DNA of 64,000 bases, from positions 89,876 through 153,875 of the forward strand of contig WNNJ02001928.1 in assembly GCA_012934845.2 (NCBI GenBank), read 5' to 3'. The DNA is from Pomphorhynchus laevis (lineage: Eukaryota > Acanthocephala > Palaeacanthocephala > Echinorhynchida > Pomphorhynchidae). The translations under genes and the position numbers were made by a program. This document shows, piece by piece, positions 19,045 through 31,006 of this stretch. The notes below the pieces were generated by a model. That model saw nothing but the letters and a program-made list of their open reading frames with translations, was not told the origin of the DNA and did not search any database. Position 1 is the first letter of the stretch. Each line of letters begins with the position of its first letter.

Positions 19045-19533
19045 GTGAATACAACATATGAACGTAGTGAGTTGAGTTTAGAAACAATTATTACAAGTCA
19101 CTGTTCTATAATGGATAAAAAGGGTATAAAGGTTAAATTAGATAATAAAACTATACCTATATTATATTGGAATCCAAAATTACATAAAAATCCAAAAAAA
19201 CCTTGGTTCATATGTAGTGCGTTTAAATGTACATTAAAACCACTTTCTATCTATATGAATAAAATACTTAAAGTAATTAAAGCACATTTTAAAAAATATT
19301 GCAAGGTAATCGAAATTAATACTGGTATAAAACACTATTTCAGTATTAATTCTACAAAAGAATTTTTAGAACAGACAAAAGGAATAAATTTTCAAAATAT
19401 AAATACATACGATTTTAGTACGCTTTATACAAATCTAGATTTAGTAGATATTAAAGAAAAGTTAGTAAAATTAATTAATCTTATATTCGGAAAAAGATAT
19501 ACATATGTTATAATAATTATAACGCCTATCTAA
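19045..19533 (+). CDS. PLE 3 RT, motif 1 to motif A
   Basis: Carries ILYWNPKLHKNP, FICSAFKCTLKPLS, and motif A as TYDFSTLYTNL. The first codon is set by chance at the truncation point. It ends soon after motif A in a different frame from the next segment. Confidence 0.7.
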   Translation: MNTTYERSELSLETIITSHCSIMDKKGIKVKLDNKTIPILYWNPKLHKNPKKPWFICSAFKCTLKPLSIYMNKILKVIKAHFKKYCKVIEINTGIKHYFSINSTKEFLEQTKGINFQNINTYDFSTLYTNLDLVDIKEKLVKLINLIFGKRYTYVIIIITPI

Positions 19534-19565
19534 CAAAAATTAAACCATCAAATAAATATAAATAT

Positions 19566-20252
19566 ATGGATAAAATTGAATTAATAGAATCCTTAAATAT
19601 TTTGATAAATCAAAATTATTTAAAAGCAGGGACATCTATATTTAGACAAGTAAAAGGTGTTCCATTGGGTGGTAATAGTAGCCCAATTATGGCTCACTTG
19701 TTTTTAAGCTTTATAGAATATGAATTTGTTCATAACTGTGTAAAAACTAAATCTAAACAATATAAATATATGAAATATATGTTTCGATACATTGATGATA
19801 TATGTGTATTTAATTCTAATAATTTTTATTCAATTAGTGAGCACATTTATCCAGAAAGCCTTATTCTTAACAAAACCAATATTAATGATAAAGAAGGTGT
19901 ATATCTAGATATGAACATTAAAATAACATTAACTAAAACTACTATTAATTTATATCGTAAAGATGACATATTTAAATTTACAAGAAACATATTTTTGCAT
20001 GAGCATTCATGCATACCATATAATATAAAATATAATACATTAAATAATGAAATTTTAAGAATTGCAACAATATGTAATGATATTGGCTTTCTTCAAAATC
20101 ATTTAAATAATTTAATAGATACATATTTTAAACTAGGTTACTATAAAAATAACATCAAGCAGAAAATAGTAAAATATATAAATCAACACAATAATATAAA
20201 GAATAAATTTAAACTCTTAAGTGGCAAATTTTTATGGATGAATAATAAATAA
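19566..20252 (+). CDS. PLE 3 RT, motif B to C terminus
   Basis: 228 residues with VKGVPLGGNSSP (motif B, Met to Leu against the other copies), RYIDD (motif C), and the family C terminus LLSGKFLWMNNK. Confidence 0.75.
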   Translation: MDKIELIESLNILINQNYLKAGTSIFRQVKGVPLGGNSSPIMAHLFLSFIEYEFVHNCVKTKSKQYKYMKYMFRYIDDICVFNSNNFYSISEHIYPESLILNKTNINDKEGVYLDMNIKITLTKTTINLYRKDDIFKFTRNIFLHEHSCIPYNIKYNTLNNEILRIATICNDIGFLQNHLNNLIDTYFKLGYYKNNIKQKIVKYINQHNNIKNKFKLLSGKFLWMNNK

Positions 20253-20291
20253 TATACTTTGCATTAGAATAAGATACTAGATAGTTATTTC

Positions 20292-20394
20292 AGAGGAAAT
20301 ACATCATTAGCATGTATTTGGCTTTGCTGCTATGTTGGGTAGAGGAGTTAAGGGCCGAAACCTGATAGCATAGCAGTTCCTCCTGATGACCTCT
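20292..20394 (+). ncRNA. pLTR core RNA motif with compensatory change
   Basis: The first pseudoknot helix reads GGCTTT and AGGGCC where the common copies have GGCCCC and GGGGCC. Pair 6 has changed on both sides (C-G to U-A), and pairs 4 and 5 become U-G wobbles. This is direct support for the helix. The second helix CTGCTATG/CATAGCAG and the heptamer CTGATGA are kept. Confidence 0.55.
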
Positions 20395-20691
20395 AATTCT
20401 TATTCTGATACAACGTCTGTTATTTATTAGTCAATTCATAAAAATGACGTTTATTTTAAATTTTATTTTTTATTTTTATTTTTTAACTTGATTTAAATTA
20501 TAGAAAATCTAAAAACAATTATTAATTTTATTATTTAATTATTAAATTTTGATTTAGCATTATTATGTTTTGTTTATTTTATAATTATATAACAATACGT
20601 AGACTCAGTTAGCTGATTTAATTTCTTCCGAGAAATCTCGATCTTTATATTCACAACAATGCAAGCGATCTTTGTGAGCGCAGCGATCTGA

Positions 20692-21150
20692 AGTTTGCGG
20701 GTAGGCAGATCTGAAATATTACTTGTCAGCAGATCTGAAATATTGCTTGTTAGCAGATCTAAAATATTGATGGCAGCAGATCTGAAATATTGCTTGTTAG
20801 CAGATCTAAAATATTGATGGCAGCAGATCTGAAATATTGCTTGTCAGCAGATCTGAAATATTGTTTGTTAGCAGATCTAAAATATTGATGGCAGCAGATC
20901 TGAAATATTACTTGTCAGCAGATCTGAAATATTGCTTGTTAGCAGATCTAAAATATTGATGGCAGCAGATCTAAAATATTGCTTGTCAGCAGATCTAAAA
21001 TATTGCTTGTCAGCAGATCTAAAATATTGCTTGTCAGCAGATCTAAAATATTACTTGTCAGCAGATCTAAAATATTGCTTGTCAGCAGATCTGAAATATT
21101 GCTTGTCAGCAGATCTGAAATATTGCTTGTCAGCAGATCTGAAATATTGT
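20692..21150 (+). repeat. 23-24-bp AGATCT minisatellite (19 units; unit 1)
   Basis: Units of GCAGATCTRAAATATTGCTTGTCA alternate with 23-bp units ending GATGGCA. Because 24 is a multiple of 3, an octapeptide frame (SADLKYCL) stays open over the array, which explains the long ORFs here. Copies lie at 22405-22863 and 24118-24576. Confidence 0.9.
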
Positions 21151-21189
21151 GTAAGATGTTGTAATCAAGAAAATTTTTACTTCGAGTAT

Positions 21190-22165
21190 AAAAAAACTAG
21201 TAATAAAAAACGGTAATAAAATAAAAAATCCAGTAATGAAATTAAAAAACAAGAATTAAAATAAAAAATAAAAACTAGCAATAAAATAAATAACTAGTAA
21301 TTATATAAAAAACTAGTAATAAAATAAAATCAAGTAACAAAATTAAAAATAAAAACTAGTAATAAAATAAAAAAACTAGTAATAAAATTAAAAAAAAACA
21401 AGTAAAAAAATAAAAAACAAGTAATCAAATGAAAAAAAACTTGTAATAAAATAAAAAAACTAGTAATTAAACAAAATAAAGTAATAAAAAACAAGTAATA
21501 AAATAAAACAAACAAGTAATAAAATAAAAAATAAAAACTAGTAATTAAATAAAAAATAAAAACTAGTAATCAAATAAAAAACAGTAATAAAATAAAAAAA
21601 ACTAGTAATAAAATAAAATCAAGTAATAAAATTAAAAATAAAAACTAGTAATAAAAAAACAAGTAATAAAATGAAAAATAAAAGCTAGTAATAAAATAAA
21701 AAACTAGTAATAAAATGAAAAATAAAACTAGTAATAAAATAAAAAACAAGTAATAAAATGAAAAATAAAAACTAGTAATAAAATAAAAAACTAGTAATTA
21801 TATAAAAAAATCTAGTAATAAAATAAAAAACAAGTAATAAAATTAAAAATAAAAACTTGTAATAAAATAAAAAACAAGTAATAAAATAAAAAATAAAACT
21901 AGTAATAAAATATAAAAAAATAGTAATAAAATAAAAAAACAAGTAAAAAAATAAAAAGCAAGTAATCAAATAAAAAAAACTTGTAATAAAATAAAAAACT
22001 AGTAATAAAATAAAAACACTTGTAATAAAATAAAAAACAAGTAATAAAAAAAATAAAACTAGTAATAAAATAAAAAACAAGTAATAACATGAAAAATAAA
22101 AACTAGTAATTTAAAAAAAACTAGTAATCAAATAAAAAACAGTAATAAAATAAAAAAAACTAGTA
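21190..22165 (+). repeat. ACTAGTAATAAAAT-type AT satellite (unit 1)
   Basis: Irregular repeats of ACTAGTAATAAAATAAAAA and ACAAGTAATAAAATGAAAAA with larger internal periodicity. Minus-strand Phe/Leu-rich frames here are by-products of the repeat. Copies lie at 22903-23880 and 24616-25590. Confidence 0.9.
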
Positions 22166-25100
22166 ATAAAATTTTATTTTTTATTTTTTATTTTTTTAAC
22201 TTGATTTAAATTATAGAAAATCTAAAAACAATTATTAATTTTATTATTTAATTATTAAATTTTGATTTAGCATTATTATGTTTTGTTTATTTTATAATTA
22301 TATAACAATACGTAGACTCAGTTAGCTGATTTAATTTCTTCCGAGAAATCTCGATCTTTATATTCACAACAATGCAAGCGATCTTTGTGAGCGCAGCGAT
22401 CTGAAGTTTGCGGGTAGGCAGATCTGAAATATTACTTGTCAGCAGATCTGAAATATTGCTTGTTAGCAGATCTAAAATATTGATGGCAGCAGATCTGAAA
22501 TATTGCTTGTTAGCAGATCTAAAATATTGATGGCAGCAGATCTGAAATATTGCTTGTCAGCAGATCTGAAATATTGTTTGTTAGCAGATCTAAAATATTG
22601 ATGGCAGCAGATCTGAAATATTACTTGTCAGCAGATCTGAAATATTGCTTGTTAGCAGATCTAAAATATTGATGGCAGCAGATCTAAAATATTGCTTGTC
22701 AGCAGATCTAAAATATTGCTTGTCAGCAGATCTAAAATATTGCTTGTCAGCAGATCTAAAATATTACTTGTCAGCAGATCTAAAATATTGCTTGTCAGCA
22801 GATCTGAAATATTGCTTGTCAGCAGATCTGAAATATTGCTTGTCAGCAGATCTGAAATATTGTGTAAGATGTTGTAATCAAGAAAATTTTTACTTCGAGT
22901 ATAAAAAAACTAGTAATAAAAAACGGTAATAAAATAAAAAAATCCAGTAATGAAATTAAAAAACAAGAATTAAAATAAAAAATAAAAACTAGCAATAAAA
23001 TAAATAACTAGTAATTATATAAAAAACTAGTAATAAAATAAAATCAAGTAACAAAATTAAAAATAAAAACTAGTAATAAAATAAAAAAACTAGTAATAAA
23101 ATTAAAAAAAAACAAGTAAAAAAATAAAAAACAAGTAATCAAATGAAAAAAAACTTGTAATAAAATAAAAAAACTAGTAATTAAACAAAATAAAGTAATA
23201 AAAAACAAGTAATAAAATAAAACAAACAAGTAATAAAATAAAAAATAAAAACTAGTAATTAAATAAAAAATAAAAACTAGTAATCAAATAAAAAACAGTA
23301 ATAAAATAAAAAAAACTAGTAATAAAATAAAATCAAGTAATAAAATTAAAAATAAAAACTAGTAATAAAAAAACAAGTAATAAAATGAAAAATAAAAGCT
23401 AGTAATAAAATAAAAAACTAGTAATAAAATGAAAAATAAAACTAGTAATAAAATAAAAAACAAGTAATAAAATGAAAAATAAAAACTAGTAATAAAATAA
23501 AAAACTAGTAATTATATAAAAAAATCTAGTAATAAAATAAAAAACAAGTAATAAAATTAAAAATAAAAACTTGTAATAAAATAAAAAACAAGTAATAAAA
23601 TAAAAAATAAAACTAGTAATAAAATATAAAAAAATAGTAATAAAATAAAAAAACAAGTAAAAAAATAAAAAGCAAGTAATCAAATAAAAAAAACTTGTAA
23701 TAAAATAAAAAACTAGTAATAAAATAAAAACACTTGTAATAAAATAAAAAACAAGTAATAAAAAAAATAAAACTAGTAATAAAATAAAAAACAAGTAATA
23801 ACATGAAAAATAAAAACTAGTAATTTAAAAAAAAACTAGTAATCAAATAAAAAACAGTAATAAAATAAAAAAAACTAGTAATAAAATTTTATTTTTTATT
23901 TTTTATTTTTTAACTTGATTTAAATTATAGAAAATCTAAAAACAATTATTAATTTTATTATTTAATATTAAATTTTGATTTAGCATTATTATGTTTTGTT
24001 TATTTTATAATTATATAACAATACGTAGACTCAGTTAGCTGATTTAATTTCTTCCGAGAAATCTCGATCTTTATATTCACAACAATGCAAGCGATCTTTG
24101 TGAGCGCAGCGATCTGAAGTTTGCGGGTAGGCAGATCTGAAATATTACTTGTCAGCAGATCTGAAATATTGCTTGTTAGCAGATCTAAAATATTGATGGC
24201 AGCAGATCTGAAATATTGCTTGTTAGCAGATCTAAAATATTGATGGCAGCAGATCTGAAATATTGCTTGTCAGCAGATCTGAAATATTGTTTGTTAGCAG
24301 ATCTAAAATATTGATGGCAGCAGATCTGAAATATTACTTGTCAGCAGATCTGAAATATTGCTTGTTAGCAGATCTAAAATATTGATGGCAGCAGATCTAA
24401 AATATTGCTTGTCAGCAGATCTAAAATATTGCTTGTCAGCAGATCTAAAATATTGCTTGTCAGCAGATCTAAAATATTACTTGTCAGCAGATCTAAAATA
24501 TTGCTTGTCAGCAGATCTGAAATATTGCTTGTCAGCAGATCTGAAATATTGCTTGTCAGCAGATCTGAAATATTGTGTAAGATGTTGTAATCAAGAAAAT
24601 TTTTACTTCGAGTATAAAAAAACTAGTAATAAAAAACGGTAATAAAATAAAAAAATCCAGTAATGAAATTAAAAAACAAGAATTAAAATAAAAAATAAAA
24701 ACTAGCAATAAAATAAATAACTAGTAATTATATAAAAAACTAGTAATAAAATAAAATCAAGTAACAAAATTAAAAATAAAAACTAGTAATAAAATAAAAA
24801 AACTAGTAATAAAATTAAAAAAAAACAAGTAAAAAAATAAAAAACAAGTAATCAAATGAAAAAAAACTTGTAATAAAATAAAAAAACTAGTAATTAAACA
24901 AAATAAAGTAATAAAAAACAAGTAATAAAATAAAACAAACAAGTAATAAAATAAAAAATAAAAACTAGTAATTAAATAAAAAATAAAAACTAGTAATCAA
25001 ATAAAAAACAGTAATAAAATAAAAAAAACTAGTAATAAAATAAAATCAAGTAATAAAATTAAAAATAAAAACTAGTAATAAAAAAACAAGTAATAAAATG

Positions 25101-25590
25101 AAAAATAAAAGCTAGTAATAAAATAAAAAACTAGTAATAAAATGAAAAATAAAACTAGTAATAAAATAAAAAACAAGTAATAAAATGAAAAATAAAAACT
25201 AGTAATAAAATAAAAAACTAGTAATTATATAAAAAAATCTAGTAATAAAATAAAAAACAAGTAATAAAATTAAAAATAAAAACTTGTAATAAAATAAAAA
25301 ACAAGTAATAAAATAAAAAATAAAACTAGTAATAAAATATAAAAAAATAGTAATAAAATAAAAAAACAAGTAAAAAAATAAAAAGCAAGTAATCAAATAA
25401 AAAAAACTTGTAATAAAATAAAAAACTAGTAATAAAATAAAAACACTTGTAATAAAATAAAAAACAAGTAATAAAAAAAATAAAACTAGTAATAAAATAA
25501 AAAACAAGTAATAACATGAAAAATAAAAACTAGTAATTTAAAAAAAAACTAGTAATCAAATAAAAAACAGTAATAAAATAAAAAAAACTA

Positions 25591-26635
25591 GTAATAAAAA
25601 AAACAAGTAATAAAATGAAAAATAAAAGCTAGTAATAAAATAAAAAACAAGTAATAAAATGAAAAATAAAAACTAGTAATAAAATAAAAAACTAGTAATT
25701 ATATAAAAAAATCTAGTAATAAAATAAAAAACAAGTAATAAAATTAAAAAAACTAGTAATAAAATAAAATCAAGTAATAAAATAAAAAATAAAAACTAGT
25801 AATAAAATAAAAAAAACAAGTAATAAAATGAAAAATAAAAGCTAGTAATAAAATAAAAAACAAGTAATAAAATGAAAAATAAAAACTAGTAATAAAATAA
25901 AAAACTAGTAATTATATAAAAAAATCTAGTAATAAAATAAAAAACAAGTAATAAAATTAAAAAAACTAGTAATAAAATAAAATCAAGTAATAAAATGAAA
26001 AATAAAAACTAGTAATAAAATAAAAAAAACAAGTAATAAAATGAAAAATAAAAGCTAGTAATAAAATAAAAAACAAGTAATAAAATGAAAAATAAAAACT
26101 AGTAATAAAATAAAAAACTAGTAATTATATAAAAAAATCTAGTAATAAAATAAAAAACAAGTAATAAAATTAAAAATAAAAACTTGTAATAAAATAAAAA
26201 ACAAGTAATAAAATGAAAAATAAAACTAGTAATAAAATAAAAAACTAGTAATTATATAAAAAAACTAGTAATAAAATAAAAAAACAAGTAATAAAATGAA
26301 AAATAAAAGCTAGTAATAAAATAAAAAACAAGTAATAAAATGAAATATAAAACTAGTAATAAAATAAAGAAACTAGTAATTTTATAAAAAAACTTGTAAT
26401 AAAATAAAAAAAGCAAGTAATAAAATGAAAAATAAAAACTAGTAATAAAATAAAAAAATAAGTAATAAAATTAAAAATAAAAACTAGTAATAAAATAAAA
26501 AACATTAATAAAATGAAAAATAAAACTAGTATTAAAATAAAAAAACTAGTAATAAAATAAAAAACATTAATAAAATGAAAAATAAAACTAGTATTAAAAT
26601 AAAAAAACTAGTAATTTAATAAAAAAAATAAAAAC
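25591..26635 (+). repeat. Extra AT satellite beyond the third unit
   Basis: The same short repeat continues with a higher-order period of roughly 220 bp (the block with GAAAAATAAAAGCTAGTAAT recurs near 25620, 25830 and 26045) and becomes more diverged toward the right edge, as expected at an array end. Confidence 0.8.
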
Positions 26636-26644
26636 TAAGGATAA

Positions 26645-26676
26645 AGTAAAAATCACAAAAGGTAAACTTTTGTGAT
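26645..26676. repeat. Hairpin at the satellite right edge
   Basis: AAATCACAAAAG, 5-base loop, CTTTTGTGATTT. More short hairpins follow at about 26849-26876 (TTTCTTACTTT/AAAGTAAGAAA) and 27357-27378 (AGACTGGGTA/TACCCAGTCT). Confidence 0.8.
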
Positions 26677-26689
26677 TTATAAATTGTTT

Positions 26690-27335
26690 GTGTTTAAAAA
26701 ATAATAATCTATATTTATACCCTTTTGATAGCATTTTCCTTAATTCATTGTTTTCAATTAATTCTAGATTATGAGTGCATATATGTTCATTTATTTTATC
26801 AAAATTAAGATTTTTGCAATTGCATTCTCTTTCTATAATTTATATTGTTTCTTACTTTTGTAAGAAAGTAAGAAATATAATTTTTTAAAATTATCGTTAC
26901 TTTTAATTAATATGAGGTATAAAATACGTATCCTACAGGACCTCATAAGTATGAAAGAACACAAATTTGATGTAGTTTTCTGTTTTCTTTATAATAAAAA
27001 AATTAATAAATTATCATATTATTATTATTAATATAATTTAATTAATAAATTATCCTTTTATTATTGTCATGTATCCTATATACATGTCTGTTCATTTATA
27101 ATTGCTTGTTATTTTCATTTTCTCTTTAATTTTATAAGTTTTACAAATGTTTATCATTAGTGTATTTAAGCTGTCACTATTTATCAAATTATCAACTTAT
27201 TCATTGATGTTTTACTATTAATCACCTTACTTTAATAAGCATTTAATTCATTATATAACAAATTGTAAATTTTTTACAATTATATATTTTAATATCCCCA
27301 TGGATAGCATTTTTCTTAATAAATGCAATTATTTC
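26690..27335 (-). mobile_element. Decayed PLE fragments
   Basis: The reverse complement matches the region between the nuclease and RT of the Naiad-like PLE (equivalent to about 2380-2690 of PLE 1), in at least two pieces with unrelated sequence between. Confidence 0.65.
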
Positions 27336-27624
27336 ACCATTTTAACTTGTTACGTAGACTGGGTAGTTACCCAGTCTCTGTAATTATCTGATTCATTCTG
27401 CAAGCACAATGCCAATATTACACGAAGAAAATTGTAAAAGCAAAAAATATACCAATTATATTAACTATTTACCTTATTGGTTTATTGATCACAAAATTAA
27501 ACATAAAAAGACATGTGTTTGATTTTTATACGGGGATAGTCAATACAACACCACAAAAAACTTTACAATTCTTAGAAGTCCCATAAGGTCTAAGGAACAT
27601 TGTTCGGGAAACCTTGTCGATGTT

Positions 27625-27775
27625 AAAGCAAGTTTGATAAACTTGCTTTAACACCTTAAAACAAGTTTGATAAACTTGCTTTAACACCTTAAAACAATTT
27701 TGATAAACTTGCTTTAACACCTTAAAAACAAGTTTGATAAACTTGCTTTAACACCTTAAAACAAGTTTGATAACT
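27625..27775. repeat. 33-bp minisatellite with internal palindrome
   Basis: About five units containing CAAGTTTGATAAACTTG followed by CTTTAACACCTTAAAA. Each unit holds an inverted repeat CAAGTTT/AAACTTG with a 3-base loop. Confidence 0.9.
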
Positions 27776-27949
27776 AATAAACATACAATCAAATAATTGA
27801 ATAGTTAAATAATTTCAGGATATGTTTTCCTCTTGAATAACCAAATAGTTATTAAATAATCAAATAGTTATTGTTCGAATACTCCAAGCAATAACCATTC
27901 AAACCATAAGAGATCTACTACACATACAGAGGAATATCGTGCCCGCTGT

Positions 27950-28204
27950 TTGCCAGTAGCTAGTCTCAGGGAAGCTTCCAGTTTGAATAATCATTATCGA
28001 CTGAAAGAGGACATGGATATGATAAGCACGGTCCTCTCTATGATGATGTCATCAAAGAACGTAGACGAATTTAATTCTATACGTATTGTGCATTTGATTC
28101 GCTTGGGTAGCCGTCAACAAGATGGGAGACTATCAATTCAGAATTTTCAAGAAGTGCGAAACAAGCGTATAAACTGGCGGCCAAACTTCGCTCTTCGCAA
28201 TTAA
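27950..28204 (+). pseudogene. LINE ORF1 C-terminal piece
   Basis: SIRIVHLIRLGSRQQDGRLSIQNF resembles the V.RLG....GKPR segment of CR1-type ORF1 proteins. The next frame continues with RSAKQAYKLAAKLRSSQLTRNLW, the usual basic helix. No zinc motif is left upstream. Confidence 0.45.
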
Positions 28205-28233
28205 CTCGTAACCTCTGGGGACGTCCAGAAGCT

Positions 28234-28977
28234 TTGTGTCGCAATAGATCACAGACTTACTATGTGCGCCGCTACCTCACAGAAACAGTTACGCCATTAA
28301 ATAGTATTTTTGATAACCTCAACCGGGCAAATATCAAAGTTCACTCTCCGATGGCGGCGATGTCCAATAATGACTTCTGCAATTTTAATGTAATGTTTTC
28401 TAATGTTCTGAGCTTACCGAATAAACTCGACGAACTGTCTTATCTAACACAGGATGAGAATTTTGATATCTTAGCACTTATTGAAACATGGATCTCATAG
28501 TCGATCAGTGATACTGAAATCGCAATACCTGGGTACAGTGTTCACAGAGCAGACAGAACTTCACGTGGTGGAGGTGTGGCTATATTTGTTTCTGATGCCC
28601 TATACAGTGAAATTCTTGAATCAACTGTTGATAACTCAACCGGTAACGAACTCATCTGGATCAAAGTTAAATCCAACATGGAATCGCATATTACTGTTGG
28701 TTTGTTCTATCGCTCTCCTGGATCACCAACTATCAACATTATGAATTCGATCAACCGTCACTTGCATAAGAAGGGGATGTTAATCTGCGGTGACTTCAAT
28801 ATGCCTCATGTAAGTTGGAATGATTATTCACAAACGGAAAACTGTGACATTGAGTCAAAATTACTTTTGGAATATTTCATAGACCATGACCTAGTGCAAC
28901 ATGTCCACGAATTCACGAGAATAAGAAACGAGTCCACATCACTTCTGGACTTGTGCCTCTCAAAAAAACATCAATGA
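28234..28977 (+). pseudogene. LINE APE endonuclease
   Basis: The nuclease that nicks the target. Two frames: FNVMFSNVLSLPNKLDELSYL...FDILALIETW (the N...E.W motif; here ALIETWIS) and then GGGVAIFVSDALYS, VGLFYRSPGSP, MLICGDFNMPHVSW and STSLLDLCLS. The glutamate, the GDFN triplet and the S..D pair are recognisable. One stop (28498) and a frame change separate the parts, and the end of the domain lies in yet another frame (LGSSDHLVL). Confidence 0.7.
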
Positions 28978-29026
28978 CGTCAAACACATACACTTTAGGC
29001 CTCCCTTAGGATCCAGCGATCATCTC

Positions 29027-29650
29027 GTGCTAATTATAGAACTGACATTTCCAAACATCGTCAAGGATCTTGTGCCTCCTGTTTCCAGAATCAACGTATA
29101 CAAAACTGACTACACCACTATTGCCGCACTTTTGTCACATCATCAGTGGCTTGATCCATTCTCCGTAGGCGTAAACAAGGCATGGAACGATTTTCGAGAC
29201 GTGCTCCGTCACCTGATTGACATATTTTCACCTACCATGAGCGTAAAAACGAAACCAAGGCAAGCAACTCAGTGGCTCGTACACTCTGTAAGACAGGCAA
29301 TCAAAAAACGCAACTTGGCATTTCACAAATACAGAACTGGGTACGGCACTTTCGAGGCTTACAGAAAAGCTCGAAACTACGCGACGTCAATTAAACGCAA
29401 TGAGCAACGGACATTTCTGAATAATCTATGTTCCAAAATTCGATCTGACCCAAAGCGATTCTATTCATTTGTAACCAAGCAGAGCAAATCAAGACACGCT
29501 CAACAACAATGCGTATTGGACGATGCGGACAACTTGGTATGCGACCAAAAATCGATTGCTGATTTATTTGCAAAGGAATTTGCAATGGCGAACCCGTCAT
29601 CAATCAGTAAGAAGGTAACGTTCGGACGTTTTACAGGAATAATGCCTTAG
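29027..29650 (+). pseudogene. LINE linker between nuclease and RT
   Basis: Follows the APE domain (SDHLVL near 29020) and holds the helical linker: AWNDFRDVLRHLIDIF, then WLVHSVRQAIKKRNLAFHKYR, FEAYRKARNYATSIKRNEQRTF and PKRFYSFVTKQSKSR. This is the normal pre-RT region of CR1/Jockey-type elements. It ends in a stop just before RT motif 0. Confidence 0.65.
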
Positions 29651-29689
29651 CTAATCTAGACGAATTCCTAAAAATCGTTCAACTGAATA

Positions 29690-30569
29690 ATAAATTCTCG
29701 GAACTAAGAAGACTACCAAGAACTAATTCCTCTGGGCCAGACGGCATACCGTCAATTGCCCTACGTGAACTCGCTACCACTGTGTGTACACCTCTTCATC
29801 GCCTATTTGTTGCCTCGTTATATACATCGACCTTGCCTGATGACTGGAGAACCGCAATAGTGTGCCCGATCTATAAGAAAGGAAATAAATCACGTTTATC
29901 GAACTACCATCCAATCAGCCTTACATGCATATTTTGCAAACTCTTGGAGCGAATAGTGTTTGCTGACTTGGGACACTCCTCAACAGAAAGGGAATCATGA
30001 ATAATCAACAACATGATTTCCGTAAACTACGATCCATTACGACAAACTTACTCACCGCTAGGCACAGCTGGGCCTCTTCGATAGATGCCGGATACGACGT
30101 TGACATTGTCTTTTTTGATTTATCGCGAGCGTTTGATTGAGTAGACCATTCAATCTTGATAGGTAAATTATATGAAATTGAAGTGCACACTTGCATTCTC
30201 CATTGGATTTCTGACTTCTTATACAGTCGCTCATTTATGGTTAAAATAGGAGACTCGTTTTCATATAACATTCAACTACACTCTGGCGTTCCACAAGGTT
30301 CAGTCCTGAGCCCAACGCTCTTTAATATATACATCAATAGCGTAATACCACTTATAGCTTCTGACTGTATTCTATATGCAGATGATATTAAAATTTGGCG
30401 GGCCATCAAAAACGACAACGACGTGCACATCCTACAATTGGACACATCTAACCTGCAGCATTGGGCAGGTGCAATGAATCTGACTATAAACCCAGAAAAA
30501 ATGTGCTCATATGCACATTGGATGCAGGCGACATATTGCAAACTACGAAGTTTGCAATATGTAAATTAA
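29690..30569 (+). pseudogene. LINE reverse transcriptase
   Basis: Motif 0-2: RLPRTNSSGPDGIPSIALREL, LPDDWRTAIVCPIYKKGNKS, SNYHPISLTCIFCKLLERIV. Motif A: DIVFFDLSRAFD (near 30105). Motif B: SGVPQGSVLSPTLFNIYIN. Motif C: CILYADDIKIW. Catalytic aspartates remain, but the frame is broken several times (for example stops near 29998 and 30138). The end, after LTINPEKM, is lost. Confidence 0.75.
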
Positions 30570-30683
30570 TAATAATAGAAATGTTGTACTACCATCCCTG
30601 CCTCAAACTCTGGACTCGCTCAAAAATCTGAGGAGCTTATTATCCAGAAAATTCAGAAGAGCTCATGATAAAAAAATGAATTT

Positions 30684-30929
30684 ATGGAAGTCATCAAATT
30701 GGCAAGAAATGGCAATTTCGGAAAGGCGATGCGCTGCCTTACGTCGAATAATACATGCGAATTTTTAGAATCTTTGCACGGAAGACTGACAGAGCTACAC
30801 CCCTTACATGATGTTCTCCAAAGTCCTGGACAACTATCTTTGAGTACCATCTTGTCGGTTGACACGGACATTGTTGAGGCCGCAGTCTCATCATTCCCAT
30901 CCTCTTCTTCTCCTGGCTTTAAGGTTTGA
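30684..30929 (+). pseudogene. Element A, pre-RT region
   Basis: EVIKLARNGNFGKAMRCLTSN, LHGRLTELHPLHD and AAVSSFPSSSSPGFKV form the usual lead-in to RTs of this type (gene-pair order 'K.G..GKA.R.L', 'L..LHP', 'SFP.GS.PG'). The end is in a shifted frame. Confidence 0.55.
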
Positions 30930-31006
30930 GGGCAGAACATATTCGAGATATGATGTCGGTAGATCATGGGGTTTTGCTTCAACGCCTAAGGTAACTAGTC
31001 AACAAC

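Larger units (their letters stand above)
19043..20620 (+). mobile_element. Penelope-like element 3, 5'-truncated with complete 3' pLTR
   Basis: Begins in the middle of the RT (TYERSELSLETII) and runs through the palm and thumb to a full pLTR (20292-20620). The coding region looks broken about once. The pLTR runs without a gap into the satellite block. Confidence 0.85.
20621..25590. repeat. Satellite of three 1,713-bp units
   Basis: CTTCCGAGAAATCTCG recurs at 20625, 22338 and 24051, exactly 1,713 bp apart. Each unit holds, in order: the last about 160 bp of the PLE pLTR (in unit 1 as part of the complete pLTR), a short unique piece, 19 copies of a 23-24-bp repeat around CAGATCTGAAATATTGCTTG, a 45-bp link, and about 980 bp of an ACTAGTAATAAAATAAAAA-type array. 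Units are nearly identical, so the amplification is recent or maintained by conversion. Confidence 0.9.
27935..30570 (+). mobile_element. CR1-like LINE, decayed
   Basis: In order: an ORF1 C-terminal piece, an APE nuclease, and an RT with VPQGSVLSPTLFNIYIN and YADDIKIW. Base composition is far less AT-rich than the PLEs. Several stops and frame shifts separate the pieces. Clade CR1-like is inferred from motif style only. Confidence 0.75.

Noticed and set aside
20932-21216. 94-residue frame with SADLKYCL repeats, present three times
   Set aside because: It is the translation of a 24-bp minisatellite, open in more than one frame only because 24 is a multiple of 3; no start context or domain.
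21330-22090. Phe/Leu-rich minus-strand frames that look like membrane proteins
   Set aside because: They are the reverse reading of the ACTAGTAATAAAAT satellite; identical in each array unit.
20640-26640. CRISPR-like array
   Set aside because: The repeats adjoin each other without unique spacers; it is a eukaryotic satellite.
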